Below, piece by piece: positions 45,148 through 57,357 of a stretch of DNA of 64,000 nucleotides; position 1 is the first letter of the stretch, and each line of letters opens with the position of its first letter. Source of the stretch: Kalaharituber pfeilii. Lineage: Eukaryota; Ascomycota; Pezizomycetes; Pezizales; Pezizaceae. The notes beneath the pieces were generated by a model that did not search any database, was not told the DNA's origin, and saw nothing but the letters and a program-made list of their open reading frames with translations. The stretch spans positions 248,001-312,000 of the forward strand of contig WHUZ01000005.1 of the NCBI GenBank assembly GCA_015179045.1. The letters run 5' to 3'. Made by a program: the position numbers and the translations under genes.

Positions 45148-46535
45148 GGAGGAGGTATGTAGTATATTTCTATGTAGTAATAGATGCGAGGACTATTGGC
45201 AGTATGGGGAGATAGGAATAGTCGCAGCAGCACAGTGGAAGTTCAACAAATTTGCTGTTGATGTTACTCGAGCATTGCGCTCTGGTCACTCACGAGGATT
45301 ATCAGATTACAAAGCAAGATACAGCGCAGGCGAAAGGGAATGAGGTATATTGTTAAACCTTCGCGGAAATCTGAAATTCCAACTCACAATCCAAATTAGG
45401 ATCCCTTGGAGTCTGGGCACGAAAACAGGACACCTTCAGGGAAGGATCTAATGGGGACTCTCAGTTGAAGGTGTAGGACTGTGGATTAATACCTGCAAAA
45501 CTTCAAAATCTCAGGAACGCCACGCATTGATTGCAAGTGAGATTGACTTTGTCGAATGGTATATTTATATGGGGAATTACAAGCATTACCTCTTCCAAGC
45601 CCGAGCTCGGATGATTAGGAGTATGTAAGCGGTAGGATTCTTGCCTCTTAGAAGTACCAATCACGATAACTTTGTTGGGGCAACTGAAATCTTACCCCAT
45701 GGTTTTATAAGTTGGATGTAGGTAATGAATGAATGAATGAGGCCTCAAACCATTATCGCTGATCCCGACCTGCTTTAGTTTCGCACTTATGTGGTCTGGA
45801 GTATATGCATTCATACCCCTGTAGCCGGCTAGATTTCCGTTACATGTATGCTAAGATGTTGATAGCTCTAGCACTCGATAGATACAGATAGGGTCACTGC
45901 TTGCCAGATTATACTCTTGATAATTCGGAAACGGCAGGAGCATTAGCTCATCTTACTGTCTACTAAGAACTTCCCCTGGTGATTTTCGGTTCGAATGCTG
46001 AATTCCAAAGAATTCACTGGAGTACGTGGATTGGCCGTAGCCATGGTTTGCCGCAAAGGAAGAACATAGGGCACCCACTGGGTTCCAGTATGCAATGTCT
46101 GCATCGGGAATGAGTACCTAGTAGGTGGTAAGTACATATGCAGGTTATGTGCACATATGGACAATACATGTCCTCAGAAATCTCAAATCCATTCTCACTT
46201 CTCTGGGACACTCAGCCTTCAACCCCCTTCTATTGTGTTTCTTCTGGCTTACGACCAGTTCTTTTAACCCAGCACATCAGAAATCAAGCTGCTGGGGTTA
46301 ACATATTAAACTACTTGCACCCTGAATTCACGGTCATGGCAGGGAATCACACTTTATAATCAAATATCGCATGAGAGGCTCAATGTAGAAGTCTATTCTC
46401 CTCTGAGGAAGTAATGAAGAAATAGATTATATTGCCAGGTGAGTTCATTGCAATAACCAGACTCTTGATATCTCAATGTGCAGTTGCCATCTGAGATCAG
46501 TAAACCAAATCTCCAAAGTAGCCACTACATAGGTG
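45148..46535. other. Intergenic region, no gene seen
   Basis: Upstream of the regulator pseudogene and downstream of the WW-domain gene (both minus strand). No supported coding region or repeat beyond a short ATGA run near 45726-45741. Confidence 0.5.
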
Positions 46536-47069
46536 TCATTTTTCATTCGCCGAGCCAGATTCGGTAATGGCGCTAGTAGTCGGATCGGCCTTTGACTCTG
46601 CATCCGGTGCTGGTCCTTGCTCTTGAGTATTATTATCAGATTTGGATTTCAGTGTCTTAATCCTGTGTTGATGAATTGGTGGAAGTTGCGGGATTTTCTC
46701 TGAAGATCAATAATTCTCAGCATTTATTCATCTTGAGAGCTACATATATATGTGTCCTCTCAATGAAGTTGCCTTGGCTTACTTACTGACATGATCAGGC
46801 ACCTGCCATTGTTCTTCCCCCCTCACTCCCTTCGAGTAAGCATACTTCTTTTCCTTTTCATCATACCTGGCTGTCCATCCGCGCGGTAGATCCCTTGGTG
46901 GTGGGGGCGGAATATGAGTAGCGATAGGGTTGGCACTGTTCGCACCAGTTGCGGGATTCTTTGGCTTAGTACCGTCAATGGTCTGTATGTCGTCTCGTGG
47001 AAGATTATGGCTCTCGGCTGCGGCTTTGACTTCTCGCAAATCTTGTACGAGATTTTTCAGCGCTTGCAT
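46536..47069 (-). CDS. Small WW-domain protein, two exons
   Basis: Exons 46787-47069 and 46536-46699, with an 87-nt intron (GTAAGT donor, TCTTCAG acceptor), encode 148 residues. An N-terminal helical segment (MQALKNLVQDLREVKAAAES) and a short PPPPP run precede a single WW domain at about residues 61-94 (LPRGWTARYDEKEKKYAYSK, then W88 and P91). The tail is Lys/Ser-rich and acidic, ending SGSANEK. WW domains bind proline-rich PPxY or PPLP ligands, so this is likely a small adaptor; the partner is unknown. The fold residues (two Trp, the Tyr, the terminal Pro) are present. An upstream non-coding or coding exon cannot be excluded. Confidence 0.78.
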
Positions 47070-48300
47070 GAGGGGCGTATGCTAATTGGGTCCGTCGCTA
47101 TTTGATTAGGTTAAGCAAGCAACACACAAAGACCATGTAGGAATTACTTACATACTGAACTTGTTCACAGAGTTGTCAATCAGTGTATCTCAGGTTATTC
47201 CCACGTGCTTGCAGTTAGGTTAAAGGGCACTGTTGAGAGAGAGGGGTAAGAGATATTTGATTTCCAGGTCGAAGCTATCCCTGAATGTTTTACTAGGTTT
47301 GTCCTACCTTTTTTGGCAACCTATTCGGTCCTGAGCAAAACTAATATGATGTCTTTAAATGCTAGTGGTTGCAAGACTAAGTGGTTGATCTGACAAGGTT
47401 GCAAACCAGACTAAAGGCTGCACCCATGTTTGCAGAAACAGGAATTATGATAGGATTGAGTCGAGCAACCAAACGCCGCCGCCCTACAAGTCGATTCCCA
47501 ATCGCAAATCAACGATATATAGACACAGGCTTGGCAGCACACGGAATATAGAGATACGGCGCCGGGTTCAAACTTGCCCTTGGAGCTGTGAAACGTACTG
47601 CTAGCAGAACTTGGGCTCTAACTAATCCGTGTATAATTGACTACAAATTCCTAAGTCCTAACGAGCAAATTGGTTTTTCCCTGTACTCGGTTTCAGTAGG
47701 GAGGTATTGGGATTTTTAATTCAAGTTTCTGGGCGCCTCTTCAGCTTATACTGCTGTTGACAGTCTACTCGTCAACCATAGGATCTTGGAATACTAATGG
47801 GTATTGAAGGTATTGTTCAACAACTCTGGCTTGGCGCAGATCCCTCGTACACTCCCAAAACCTGTGTCTCGGACAGTGGCAGCTTTATTTGCTAATGACA
47901 TCGGATCGTGTGACCTCCACATGATTGGATACAAGAAGTGCATATGTTGGTTGTGTGATAAGCCATCCCTAGACTAGAGTAAATCCTTTGGAGGAGGTAC
48001 TGGGTTCCAACGGAGGTAGCTATTGCCCTGAGTATAGTCACGTGCCATAATCAACTGCCATTACTGGTCCACTCGATCAGTGAGATGAATCAATATCTCG
48101 AGTGACCTTTGCAAAAGGGAAAGTAGTTCCATCAATCATTTGTTTCAAGGAAAAAGCAAAATTGAAGAGTCATCCAGGGTACCTATCAAGAAAAGGAGCG
48201 TTGCTTATGTATGTTATCAGGTACTACTAGCCTTCCGCTTCGAAGGTATGATAAAAATAAAGTCCAAGTCCCACCTTTATCAAGTCAACTTTCGACAGTA

Positions 48301-48467
48301 CAGGTGCCTGGCTAAATGAAGGCCAAGGATCCGACTGGTTTTCTTCATTATAACCAGTCTTCGCTATAGCGAGGGCACTTTCTTTACCTGTACGCGAAGA
48401 ATCTCGCCCGTCCCTTCACTATAGCCGTTTTCACGAAAAAGAGGTTCATTATTGGCAGGGTCACCTG
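48301..48467. mobile_element. MITE family B copy (167 bp)
   Basis: Flanked by TA on both sides (48299-48300, 48468-48469). The right end is GGCAGGGTCACCTG and the left end CAGGTGCCTGGCTAAATGAA, a decayed terminal repeat. Internal blocks (GCGAGGGCACTTTCTTTACC, CCCTTCACTATAGCC) match the 24163 copy in reverse orientation. Confidence 0.8.
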
Positions 48468-48658
48468 TACCCTGTACCATCCATGCGCTCTCAAGCCCTA
48501 CGCATTAGCCACTCAACACAAGCCTCCTGTGTTGCTTCTAATGCGAGAACTAACTAGAACTAACAAAAACGTGCCTAAGTGGAAGCAGACGCCACCAACG
48601 CGAGGTGATGCGCAACGGGTGTTACCTTGTTGGGGAAGGATGATCTGGGGCGAAAGCT

Positions 48659-48707
48659 TAGTCTGGTTGCACTACATACCCCTCGTAGCGGTATGTCGTG
48701 CAACCAG
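48659..48707. mobile_element. Palindromic small element starting TAGTCTGGTTGCA
   Basis: Arms TCTGGTTGCACTACATACC (48662-48680) and its reverse complement (48690-48708) match at 18 of 19 positions around a loop of about 9 nt. It begins with the same TAGTCTGGTTGCA as the micro-insertions and is flanked by AAGCT on both sides. It may be a longer family member. Confidence 0.55.
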
Positions 48708-49783
48708 AAGCTAGTCCCGGCGCCCGAGCCCTCAATGAGTGGGCAAATCGAATGCGAACTCTAGACCTCGCTGCAGCTCCAAAAAAAAGCTGAACACGGT
48801 TTTTCCACCTCTAGAACTTTGACCGCAGTTATCTCAACAGCAAAGCAATTCTAAGATACGCAGATTTTAGTGATTAAAAGCCTAGTGACTGCTAACTCGA
48901 TATCCATGATGAACATTGAACAAAATACCCAAGATGTGGTGGTGATAGACGGGTGGTAAATCGCTGGACAAAAGTCAGATGCAAAGTGGAAATCTTGGCA
49001 AGCTGATATTTTCCCCAGAGCCAGTACGGATACTCTTGGTTCAAAAGTATTCAGATGCTGCATAAATCGCATGCATGCGCTATTACAGTGGTTTGCAAGA
49101 CTTTTTGTTGTTATACTGACAAACCACGTGCAAAATTTTACCAGCTATCAAGCCGAAAGCTCTTTTCACTTCTATAGAATACAGTCTACCTTTGCTATAC
49201 CAGGTCGCTAAAATCTGACACTTTTCGTCCGGTATGATATAGCAAGGTTCCGGTATAGAATAAAATGCTTGGCAGACAGGGCGGCTGATGAAATTTTGTA
49301 AATTCAACTAATTACTGAAAAAGGAAATGAACGAAGTAACATCAACTTGTTCACATGTTAAGTGAATTTGACAAACAATTTTGAGATGAATTGGTAAGAT
49401 TACTGTACTTTAACTTCACTTTGATATCCTAGGTATCTAATTCATTATTTTAAGCTTACCAGTAGCTGTATCTACTTAGTCAGATATTTTGAAACAAAGT
49501 GGTAAGTGATTTAGCGATTAATCTCGGAAATGATCGTACATGGAAAACGAAGCAACGAAGTGCCCATTTTCCAACTTGAACAACAGCAAGTGATAGTAGC
49601 AGCGGTAGCAGCGGCATTACAGAAGCAGTGACAGCAGTGACAGCAGTAGTGATGGCAGCCAAGTGTGAAATGGGGTAGTCTAAGATGTAGTAGTATTAGC
49701 GTGTCCGGTAAAGCAAATATTATTTGCATGGAGACAGGGGGGGGAGGTTTCTATCCGGTCCGGAATTGTTAGGGCGTCCAGTA

Positions 49784-50385
49784 TAGGTGACCCTGGCTAT
49801 AATGAACCTCTTTTTAGTGAAAACCTGACTATGATATATTGAAGGTGGGCGAGATTCTTTGTATATGCAGGCAAAGAAAGTGCCCTCGCTATTGTGAAAA
49901 CTGGTTATAGTAAAGAAAATCGGTCGGTTTCTTGGCCTTCATTATACAGTTTTCCCTTGCTATACCGGATCTGTAAAATCCGGCCTTTTTCGTCCGGTAT
50001 AGCAAGGTTCCGTTATAGAATAAAATGCTTGGCAGAACAGAATAGGGATGGGCAGGAAAATTAATGTAATTGGGAACAACGACAGCCTAATTTTATTATG
50101 TAATGTTAAGTTTAGTAAGCATCTGAAAGGTGAATGCAATGTGGGATAGCCAAGATTGGACGTATCAGTGTTAGTGTATCCGGTATAGCAAATATTATTT
50201 GTATGGAGACAGGGGGGTAAGTGCCTGGCAATTCCTGTCCGGTCCGGTATTCTTAGTGCGTCCGGTATAGCAAGAGGGTTTTGTATGGGAGCGGTATGTA
50301 GCAACCTGAGAGTATCCGGTATAGCAAGGTTTCCGGTACAACGAGGTCCGGTATAGCAAGGGAAAACTGTAGCCAGGGTCACCTC
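49784..50385. mobile_element. MITE family B, middle of nest
   Basis: Starts TAGGTGACCCTGGCTATAAT (the expected CAG start mutated to TAG) after a TA, and ends GCCAGGGTCACCTC before a TA. It is itself split at its CATTATAGCC motif by the family A element at 49947-50369. Confidence 0.8.
49947..50369. mobile_element. Pogo-like MITE family A, innermost (423 bp)
   Basis: Perfect inverted termini of 23 bp beginning CAGTTTTCCCTTGCTATACC, flanked by TA (49945-49946, 50370-50371). Removing it and one TA restores CATTATAGCCAGGGTCACC, the sequence of the uninterrupted MITE-B copy at 24163-24316. Internal CCGGTATAGCAAG repeats occur at several positions. Confidence 0.88.
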
Positions 50386-51672
50386 TACATAGCAAGGGCG
50401 TTTTGTATGGGGAACGGATGTCGCAGATAGAGGTCATCCGGTATAGCAAGGGTAGACTGTATACCCTTGCGGCACCCCCTACCGCTCCTCTAGAGCTTGA
50501 AATCGAAAGGTCTCTAATTGCATAACGCATATGTACGGAGTTACTGTACCATACGGTACAGAGTACGAGTACTAGTACATACTAGTGCGAGGACAGGGAA
50601 GAACCTTGGGTTAAGAATAGAAATAACTGGAGTGCGAAACACTTACCTACATATGACACGGGAACAATTTTTGAGCCGCAATAATGTGACTTGTCGTTGA
50701 AGACCTGGGGAGCAGAACTTTGCGCATGCAAGACTTGATTTTTGCTGATATGGATTATCTTCTGTAGTGAGCGAGTGTGTATTTCAACTGTAAGTATCAT
50801 ACTTTAGAATAAACGCTGCATCTGTCTTCTTACTTTCAGAATTAAGGGGTCTAGTACTGTAATCTCGTACATTTGTAGCCAGAGACGCCAAGCCAATTGC
50901 GTCGCGGTCATGTTGGTGTTGCCCACCAATGGCTTCAACCCGAGAAGCGTTGGCTTGTGCGCCGGTGGCTTTTGGTCTTTGGCGGCTTTGCTTTAGCGTG
51001 GCCTCGGCTGTCCATCACACAGGGATCAGGATGCAGAGTGATATCGCGATTCGATGATAGTTGCAGTTGCAACTGCGGCATGAAATGAGTGAAAACTTGC
51101 CAAGGCTCCTCTGGTCATAGCATCGAGAAAATGCACGTGGCTAGCTGTTGATGCCATGTTGATCACTAGCAGGGTTTCACCACCGGAAAATGCTGTATTT
51201 CGCAGCCATCATTCATGATCTAGGGCTGAGGGGAACTGCGATCCAGTGCTATGGCCGTGGCGCCAGTTGGACATGGGATAGGAGATAGTGCGTGCCGTGG
51301 TGCAGAATGAACAAGTTCGTGAAAGTGACACAACAAACAGAGTCAACTGGGTGGATACTGTACTCTGCGCTCACCTGATCCCAACTCCGGGTATTGCTTT
51401 GGCGGTGCCACATGCATACATCGATGTGTAATGTCAGATTGGCAACCATTGCTGGAGCCCGCCTGCAGTACGCGACGATAAGCAAAAGTCAAGAACTAGG
51501 AATAATTGTGATCACGGGTCTGCTGCCGAGAATATCATTAGATGCGTTCGCGCCGGGCCGTCTGCGCAGTATGCATGGGACGGAGGACGAGTATGATATG
51601 GCACCGCAGCACACCCGCCTCACCCGCCTCACCCATGGCACAGCGCCCCCAGCATACTGCTGCTGCTGTGTC

Positions 51673-51708
51673 GCCACCACCGCCACCACCACCACCACCA
51701 CCACCACT
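51673..51708. repeat. (CAC)n trinucleotide tract
   Basis: About twelve near-perfect CAC/CCA triplets on the plus strand. It drives the Gly/Trp-rich and Pro-rich spurious frames seen here. Confidence 0.8.
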
Positions 51709-52838
51709 CAACCAGCTGCAGCACTGTACGTTCAACTATCGCTAATTCGAATTTGCGGCGCACCTGTGAATATGATAAGCATGATGCCTCTTGTGCCATA
51801 AACTCACAAAGCGCACAGGAGCGGTAATCCCCCCCCCCTCCCCCCTCCCCCTCCATCCCCAGACGCGCCCGGTGCTGCGTTTCGCAGGGTGTGTGGCCCC
51901 CATAATCCATTTCCATTTATTCTTTCCTCTCTGCTCACCCTTCCTACTTCTTTTTCCTCTTCAACTTCCCCCTGTCAGCTTCCGACTTTCCTGGAACCCT
52001 GCGGGGCTGCTGGGCAATTGGTAAGTCTCGTGTTATAAGCCGTAGGCAATCCAGGCAAATCTCCAAGAACCGGGTTATTACGTGGAGTTCCAAGGAATAT
52101 TTTGAAACGCCGGGATCTTACACTCCGTTCACCGGCAGTGCGTAACATTCGTCCCCATTGCTTCTTTTAACTTGGTCATTGACAACTTAGGTATATTGCG
52201 ACAGTGGTTTCTATTTTCCCTCGTGTCGCTGAAGCACCAACGAGTTCAAAAAATCGACCAGGAATACATCCTCTAAAAGCAGGGCAGGCAGCGATCACCC
52301 TAGCAACGAATCCGGTTCGTCAAACGGTGACATACCAGAAGGAGGATCTTCAGTATATTAACTAGAGATTAGATAGGAGGGGATCCACTTTTAAAAAGGG
52401 ATAACGTGTGCGGACAATCGCACACGTACGCCCTGTCGCTCTGCTACCATCATTCAGAGAGTTGCATGTATGCTACATCACTTGGTCACTACCTCACTTA
52501 CGCAATAGACCACGGTCGTCATCCGTCAGAGTTCGTTTTATTCAGCCCCCATCAGTCGACAGCTTGAATGACATAGCGACGCACGTTAGCTCTCGATCAT
52601 CAACCACATTTGTTCTTTAATATCCGAGATTGATTTCAACTCGTCGTGATTTCCACTCAATTGTAGGGCCGATCTGACGGATATGATTCGAGGTCTTTCA
52701 GGGCTTCAATCGATTATTTCGTTTGTTTGAGGGAGACGCAGGCTGCAGTTGCTGTTACACAAGAGGCCAAAAATAGAATAGGAAAGGAAACATAAGAGTT
52801 CGTAGGAAGCAGTTGGTCGCAAATATATACTTTGGGGA

Positions 52839-53713
52839 ATGATGGCTAGCGCAACAGTTGCTGAAGCTACTCCAGTGGCACGAGAGCAAGATGCAACCGA
52901 GAATTCGACTCCCTCACCATTGCTCAATTCAGAAGTTGCTGCAACCTCCGGCGTTGCATCCACTACCGACGGTCTAATCGCTCCTCTTCCGCCCGCTTAC
53001 ACAAGATCACCTCCTCCTTCAACCCCATCACCACCTCCGCCTCCTCTGCCTCCATCCCCTCAAATTTCACCCGTTGTACCAGCTTCACCGTCCTTGCTAC
53101 AGGCGCCCTGTTCCCCGCGTTATAGCATCCTTCTGCAACCCATTCCACAAATTGGAGTACGGCAGTCCCATGCCACTGTAATTGATATCTTTCCGGATAC
53201 TGCATCAATACAGGCAAACGATGACGAGCCTCTGCCTGAATATTCTCGATACCCGAAGCGCGGAGAAGCAACCTGCAATAATTTGTCATCAGACTTTGAG
53301 GGGAACGAGAGCCTGTCTTCATCGCAGCGGTCAGTTCGGAAAACAAAGTGCTGCGGGGTGTATATGCGGACGGTGATTACGGGTATTGTGGTAATGATAT
53401 TAGCATGTGTGATCGCAGGGGGAGTTGTTGGATGGCAAATGAAGAGGAAGTATGTGTTTTTACTACTCAAAAAATCTGTAGATACTGATTGCAGACATGT
53501 AGTTTTGGGAAAACTCCAACGACCCACACTTCACCATCTGAGGATTCAGCTGGAAATGTGGGCTACTGGGATGATCCGTCTTCGCCTAATTTTAACGAAG
53601 CAGACACTCCAATTGGTAATGATCCTGGTGATGAAAATACGCCTACTTTGGATATGGAGCACCCAACGCCAACGAGGATGCCTTTGACTACAATAACATT
53701 ATCTATAACATAG
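52839..53713 (+). CDS. Single-pass membrane protein with PY motifs, two exons
   Basis: Exons 52839-53449 and 53503-53713 (53-nt intron with GTATGT donor and TAG acceptor) give 273 residues. The N-terminal about 170 residues are polar and Pro-rich (SPPPSTPSPPPPPLPPSP) and contain PPAY (51-54) and LPEY (132-135). A basic CC-containing stretch (RKTKCCGVY) is followed by one transmembrane helix at about 178-199 and a short acidic C-terminal region (GYWDDPSSPNFNEADTPIGN). I do not recognise the family. PPxY/LPxY motifs next to a membrane anchor are typical of adaptors for NEDD4/Rsp5-type ubiquitin ligases, which sort membrane proteins; that role is an inference. The juxtamembrane cysteines could be palmitoylated. 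Start could be either of two adjacent ATGs. Confidence 0.68.
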
Positions 53714-55226
53714 TCACAGGAATGTTTTCACTGCAACACTTCCGGATTGTGAATGAACGGCCCAGATGGACGAGGAATTGGAGGAAAACAGTTTCATTGG
53801 AAGTTTTAGGGAATGAATTTACCTAACTTTACGTCTGTCTTTGGACATCCAATCCTAGGTTTACTAATCATCGTCGTCTGACATGTTGATATGACTGGAG
53901 TCGTTCTCGGGTGAGATACAGATGATATCTGTTACCACCTGCTTCTTTCGCGCCAAAAACTCATATATATTCGATGTCTGTGGTTTTCCGATTCAGTAAT
54001 ACCACTAGAGAATGCGTTTGAACTAGCATAGCTTCTCTACCACTCACCTTTTTCCCTTGGTCTATTGGCTTATTCAGGAATTTCCACTTTCATGTATGGA
54101 CTTTCTTTCTCGTTTACATGGGTCAGGTCAATATGGATTCGCGTTATCCTTATTTCCTTAGTTATGGGTTGTTTTTTTTGGTTATTGGTAATATGTACTG
54201 GCTGTTTGACACTTTAGTGGGTGGGTATCTCGGATGCATATAAGATGCGTGCCTCCACCACACAACGACAACTATCGTCACAAGAGGTTCGTTTTGCGTT
54301 AGCATACAATATCGAATTACTATACCTTGAGCTCGCCCTATAAGTTTGGGGATTCTGCTTACAAGGATCAAGTAGCTCCTCCTCCTCCTTGCAACCCCGA
54401 TCCTAAAACTATCCCTTATCAGGACATATCAAGCTTCGCATGAGTGGACGTATGGAGTATAAACCGACAGCGAGCAACAGCATTATTCACATGTTTTCTT
54501 ATTTATTTCTTATTTATTTATTTTTATTTTTATTTTTAATTGAACTGCCTACCTCTCAGTTTGGATTGGATTTCTTGCACTTCACTAGGTTGTTGCATTC
54601 CGCTGTTGCTCCAAACGTTCTGGTGTGGCGTTTATTCTTGAGCTCGTTGTTCCTGATTTCCGCATTTTTCCTTTTTGTCTTGTCTTGAAGGGAAAAAAGA
54701 TGAAGAGGAGCCAAATTGACAGGCGTGAAGTCCGAATTGGTCAAATACGGCACTGAATTGAGTGATTGAATAGAAGAAATTGATGGCTCTTGGAATGGAG
54801 TGGGTCAATTCAACTCAGCTGGTCCGCCTGGTTTTTATTTTTATTTTTATTTTTTTTTTCTCCCAATTCACAAGACATCTTTATTAGATAACCTGTGGGA
54901 AACAATATCCAAGTGGCAGGTTTCAAGTCAACCCACTGCCGGCATCTACTATGGCTCAGCGTTCTCGTGTGCAATTTGCAAAAATCAATAGGATCGCTAG
55001 TCATTATTCTATTGCAAGCTATCATTAACCGACAGAAGTTTTGTGGTATTAGCATTATAAAATGAAATGTTAGACATCACATCCCATGCAGTTCCCTTCC
55101 CGTTCCCGTTTCCGTTTCCGTTGGAACCCCTCCCAGGCAATGTTCTGATTCAGTGAAAGGCAAATATACATCCACAAATGATATAGTAACGAACACAACA
55201 CCACTTCCAATCTACTGGTTATCCCA
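53714..55226. other. Intergenic region between convergent genes, no gene seen
   Basis: About 1.5 kb between the 3' ends of the plus-strand 52839 gene and the minus-strand MFS gene. It contains two TTTTTATTTTTATT-rich stretches (about 54502-54540 and 54834-54860). No supported coding region. Confidence 0.5.
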
Positions 55227-57357
55227 TCATCTATAATATCTATATTCCGGACTCAAATCTCCCGCCTTTGCCTTCTCCTCCTCCGACAGTGCCTCCCACG
55301 CTTGCGAGTCCGCGCAGTACTTGTATGTCCCATTGTCCCTGCTTCGGTTCTCAACTGTAACAGCGATGAAGTATGCTATGCACGATATTGCCGAGACGCC
55401 GATGAAGGCGAGTAGGATGCTGTAGCCACGGACGTAGCGGGGGGAATCGCTTTGGACGAAGGAGTAGGTAGCGATGATACCGCCGACTACAGAGGTGGAG
55501 TGGTCAGCTGTGTCAACGTTTATATTGGTGGGGTTTTGTCAGAACGAGGAACGTACTGTTTCCAAATCCCACCTGCCAAGCAGTGCCCACGCCTCTTCGG
55601 TGATGTCCTCCCACTAAACAGGTAATAATGTCAGCCGCACATCCACTCTCTCAGAACTGAATTCGCGGACAGGGTGCATACAATTCGAATTAAACCAGCA
55701 GACGATAATTGGCATTGAACCAAAACACCCTGATGTAATCAAGAATAGGGCAAAGTACTGCACATGTATGTTGTCGTGTACCGCAAGCAGGATGATTACA
55801 CCTACAGCCGCAACCGCCATCGAGCCAAGAGCGTACATGAACCGGTGACGGCTGTAGTCGCTTGCTACGGCGAGGATCATTGCCCATACGAATGCAACGA
55901 CCCATGGGGGAACTGAGCGGAGTTGGGTTTCAATAGCTGTTTGGAAGCGAAGGTTAGTTTGGAATGGAGATATCAGTGGTGGAGATTATTACCGTCATAA
56001 CCGAAGTCCCTGACGATGCTGGGGGCAAAATATGCATATCCTGTGCACATATACGTCAGTTGCAAGCCATTGTGAGAGGAAGTGGCTCAATGACCATATG
56101 CAGGTACAACTAATCCAAAATACATGAAACCTCCAATAAAGATCTTGTCTGTTTGAGGTGTTACTTTTGATAATCGTGTACAGGGTGAACCAATTAAAGT
56201 ACTTACAATCTTTGAAGACATTAAGAACGTCTTTAACAGTCATCTTCTCCTCCCTAGCAGAATTCCCAACATCCTGTCTCAGGCGGGCTTTGACATACTG
56301 TCTCTCTTCTTCTGACAAGAATGTCGCTTCTTCGGGGAAATCGCAAATGCAGAAGTAAAAGAGAATACCGACAACGCAGGTCAATACACCCTCTTTTATA
56401 AGTCCCGTTAGTTGATATGAGTTAATACGCGGGAAACTTGACATACCAAGGATGAAAACCCAGCGCCATCCCCGGTACCCTCGCATGCCATCCAAATTCC
56501 CGATGCCGCTCGCCAGAAGACCACCAAACGCGCCTGCCAATGAGGTGGAGTTGAAGAAGAAACTATATCGTTTCTGGGCTTCTTCGCGTTTATACCACAT
56601 GGCAATAAGACTGTAGACAGCTGTAAGAATCGAGTATGTGTGGAAAGCAAGTGTCAAAACTAACTAAAAGCAACCAGGAAACATGCCTATCAAGAAACTT
56701 AAGTAGAGCCACACCAGCACGGAATGCAAGAGTTACTCACCAGCTTCAAATACGCCCAAGAAAAACCGTGTTGCGAGGATTCCAGAGTAAGTTTGTACTA
56801 GCCCTTGAAGGGTAGTCACCAGCCCAAACATGAACATACATCCCGAAACTGGCGGATAGGTGTCAGCGAAATTGAGATCGACTTTGGGAGATGGGCATAA
56901 CTCACGCCAGAGATGTGGTCTTAGTTTCTTTAGTAGTATGTTCGAAGGGACCTCGAAAACAATGTATGGTACAAAGAAAATGGTCAGTGCAGTATTGTAT
57001 TCAACTCCACCAAGTCCGAGGTCTTCTCTTAATCCAAAGATAGCGGCATTTGAAATGTTGACGCTAGATCGCCTTCTTGTTAATACGTGAATTGTAGCAC
57101 AATCTAGGTTGAGGTTCTGCGCACCGATCCAAGAATGCAAGAAGATATAGGACACAGAGAACTGGCACAACATGTAAATCAATCTTCCGCATCAACACGG
57201 ACTCTTTGATTCCGGGTGGTGGTACTACGGTATCATTCTGGGAGGCGACATCGGTAGAAGAACCTGATAAGGGGCTATGAGATGCTATAGTGAAGTCAGT
57301 TATTTGACTATAACTTAAGAAAGCGTTGGGGATAGTACGCTTCTCGAGATCTGCCAT
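55227..57357 (-). CDS. MFS transporter, Dal5-like anion:cation symporter family, 11 exons
   Basis: Exons: 57125-57357, 56906-57063, 56741-56848, 56665-56686, 56447-56610, 56207-56392, 56095-56148, 55993-56040, 55682-55936, 55557-55613 and 55227-55486. All splice phases agree and give 514 residues. A hydrophilic N-terminus leads to VLCVLYLLAFLDRVNISNAA, the standard first-helix motif of the allantoate permease (Dal5/Tna1) family. TIFFVPYIVFEVPSNILLKK, LATRFFLGVFEAGMFPGCFY, LIAMWYKREEAQKRYSFFF and YRGWRWVFILEGVLT follow, then a central loop and LGGHHRRGVGTAWQVGFGN with the last helices. These proteins import organic anions such as allantoate, nicotinate or related acids with protons at the plasma membrane; the substrate cannot be told from sequence. 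No lesion was seen. The 22-nt exon 4 is easily missed by gene finders. Confidence 0.93.

Larger units (their letters stand above)
49182..50459. mobile_element. Pogo-like MITE family A (outermost of three nested elements)
   Basis: Ends CAGTCTACCTTTGCTATACC (left) and the reverse complement of CAGTCTACCCTTGCTATACC (right), with TA at both flanks (49180-49181, 50460-50461). It contains subterminal CCGGTATAGCAAGG repeats and an AGAATAAAATGCTTGGCAG block shared with the innermost element. It is interrupted by the MITE-B at 49784-50385; without it the element is about 676 bp. No transposase frame. Confidence 0.8.
47070..52838. other. MITE-rich intergenic region
   Basis: About 5.8 kb with no supported gene. 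It contains a MITE-B copy (48301-48467), a palindromic small element (48659-48707), the nested MITEs (49182-50459), TACGGAGTA-type and GTAC-rich sequence near 50530-50585, a (CAC)n tract at 51673-51708 and C-rich sequence near 51828-51860. The last 1 kb should include the promoter of the 52839 gene. Confidence 0.5.
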
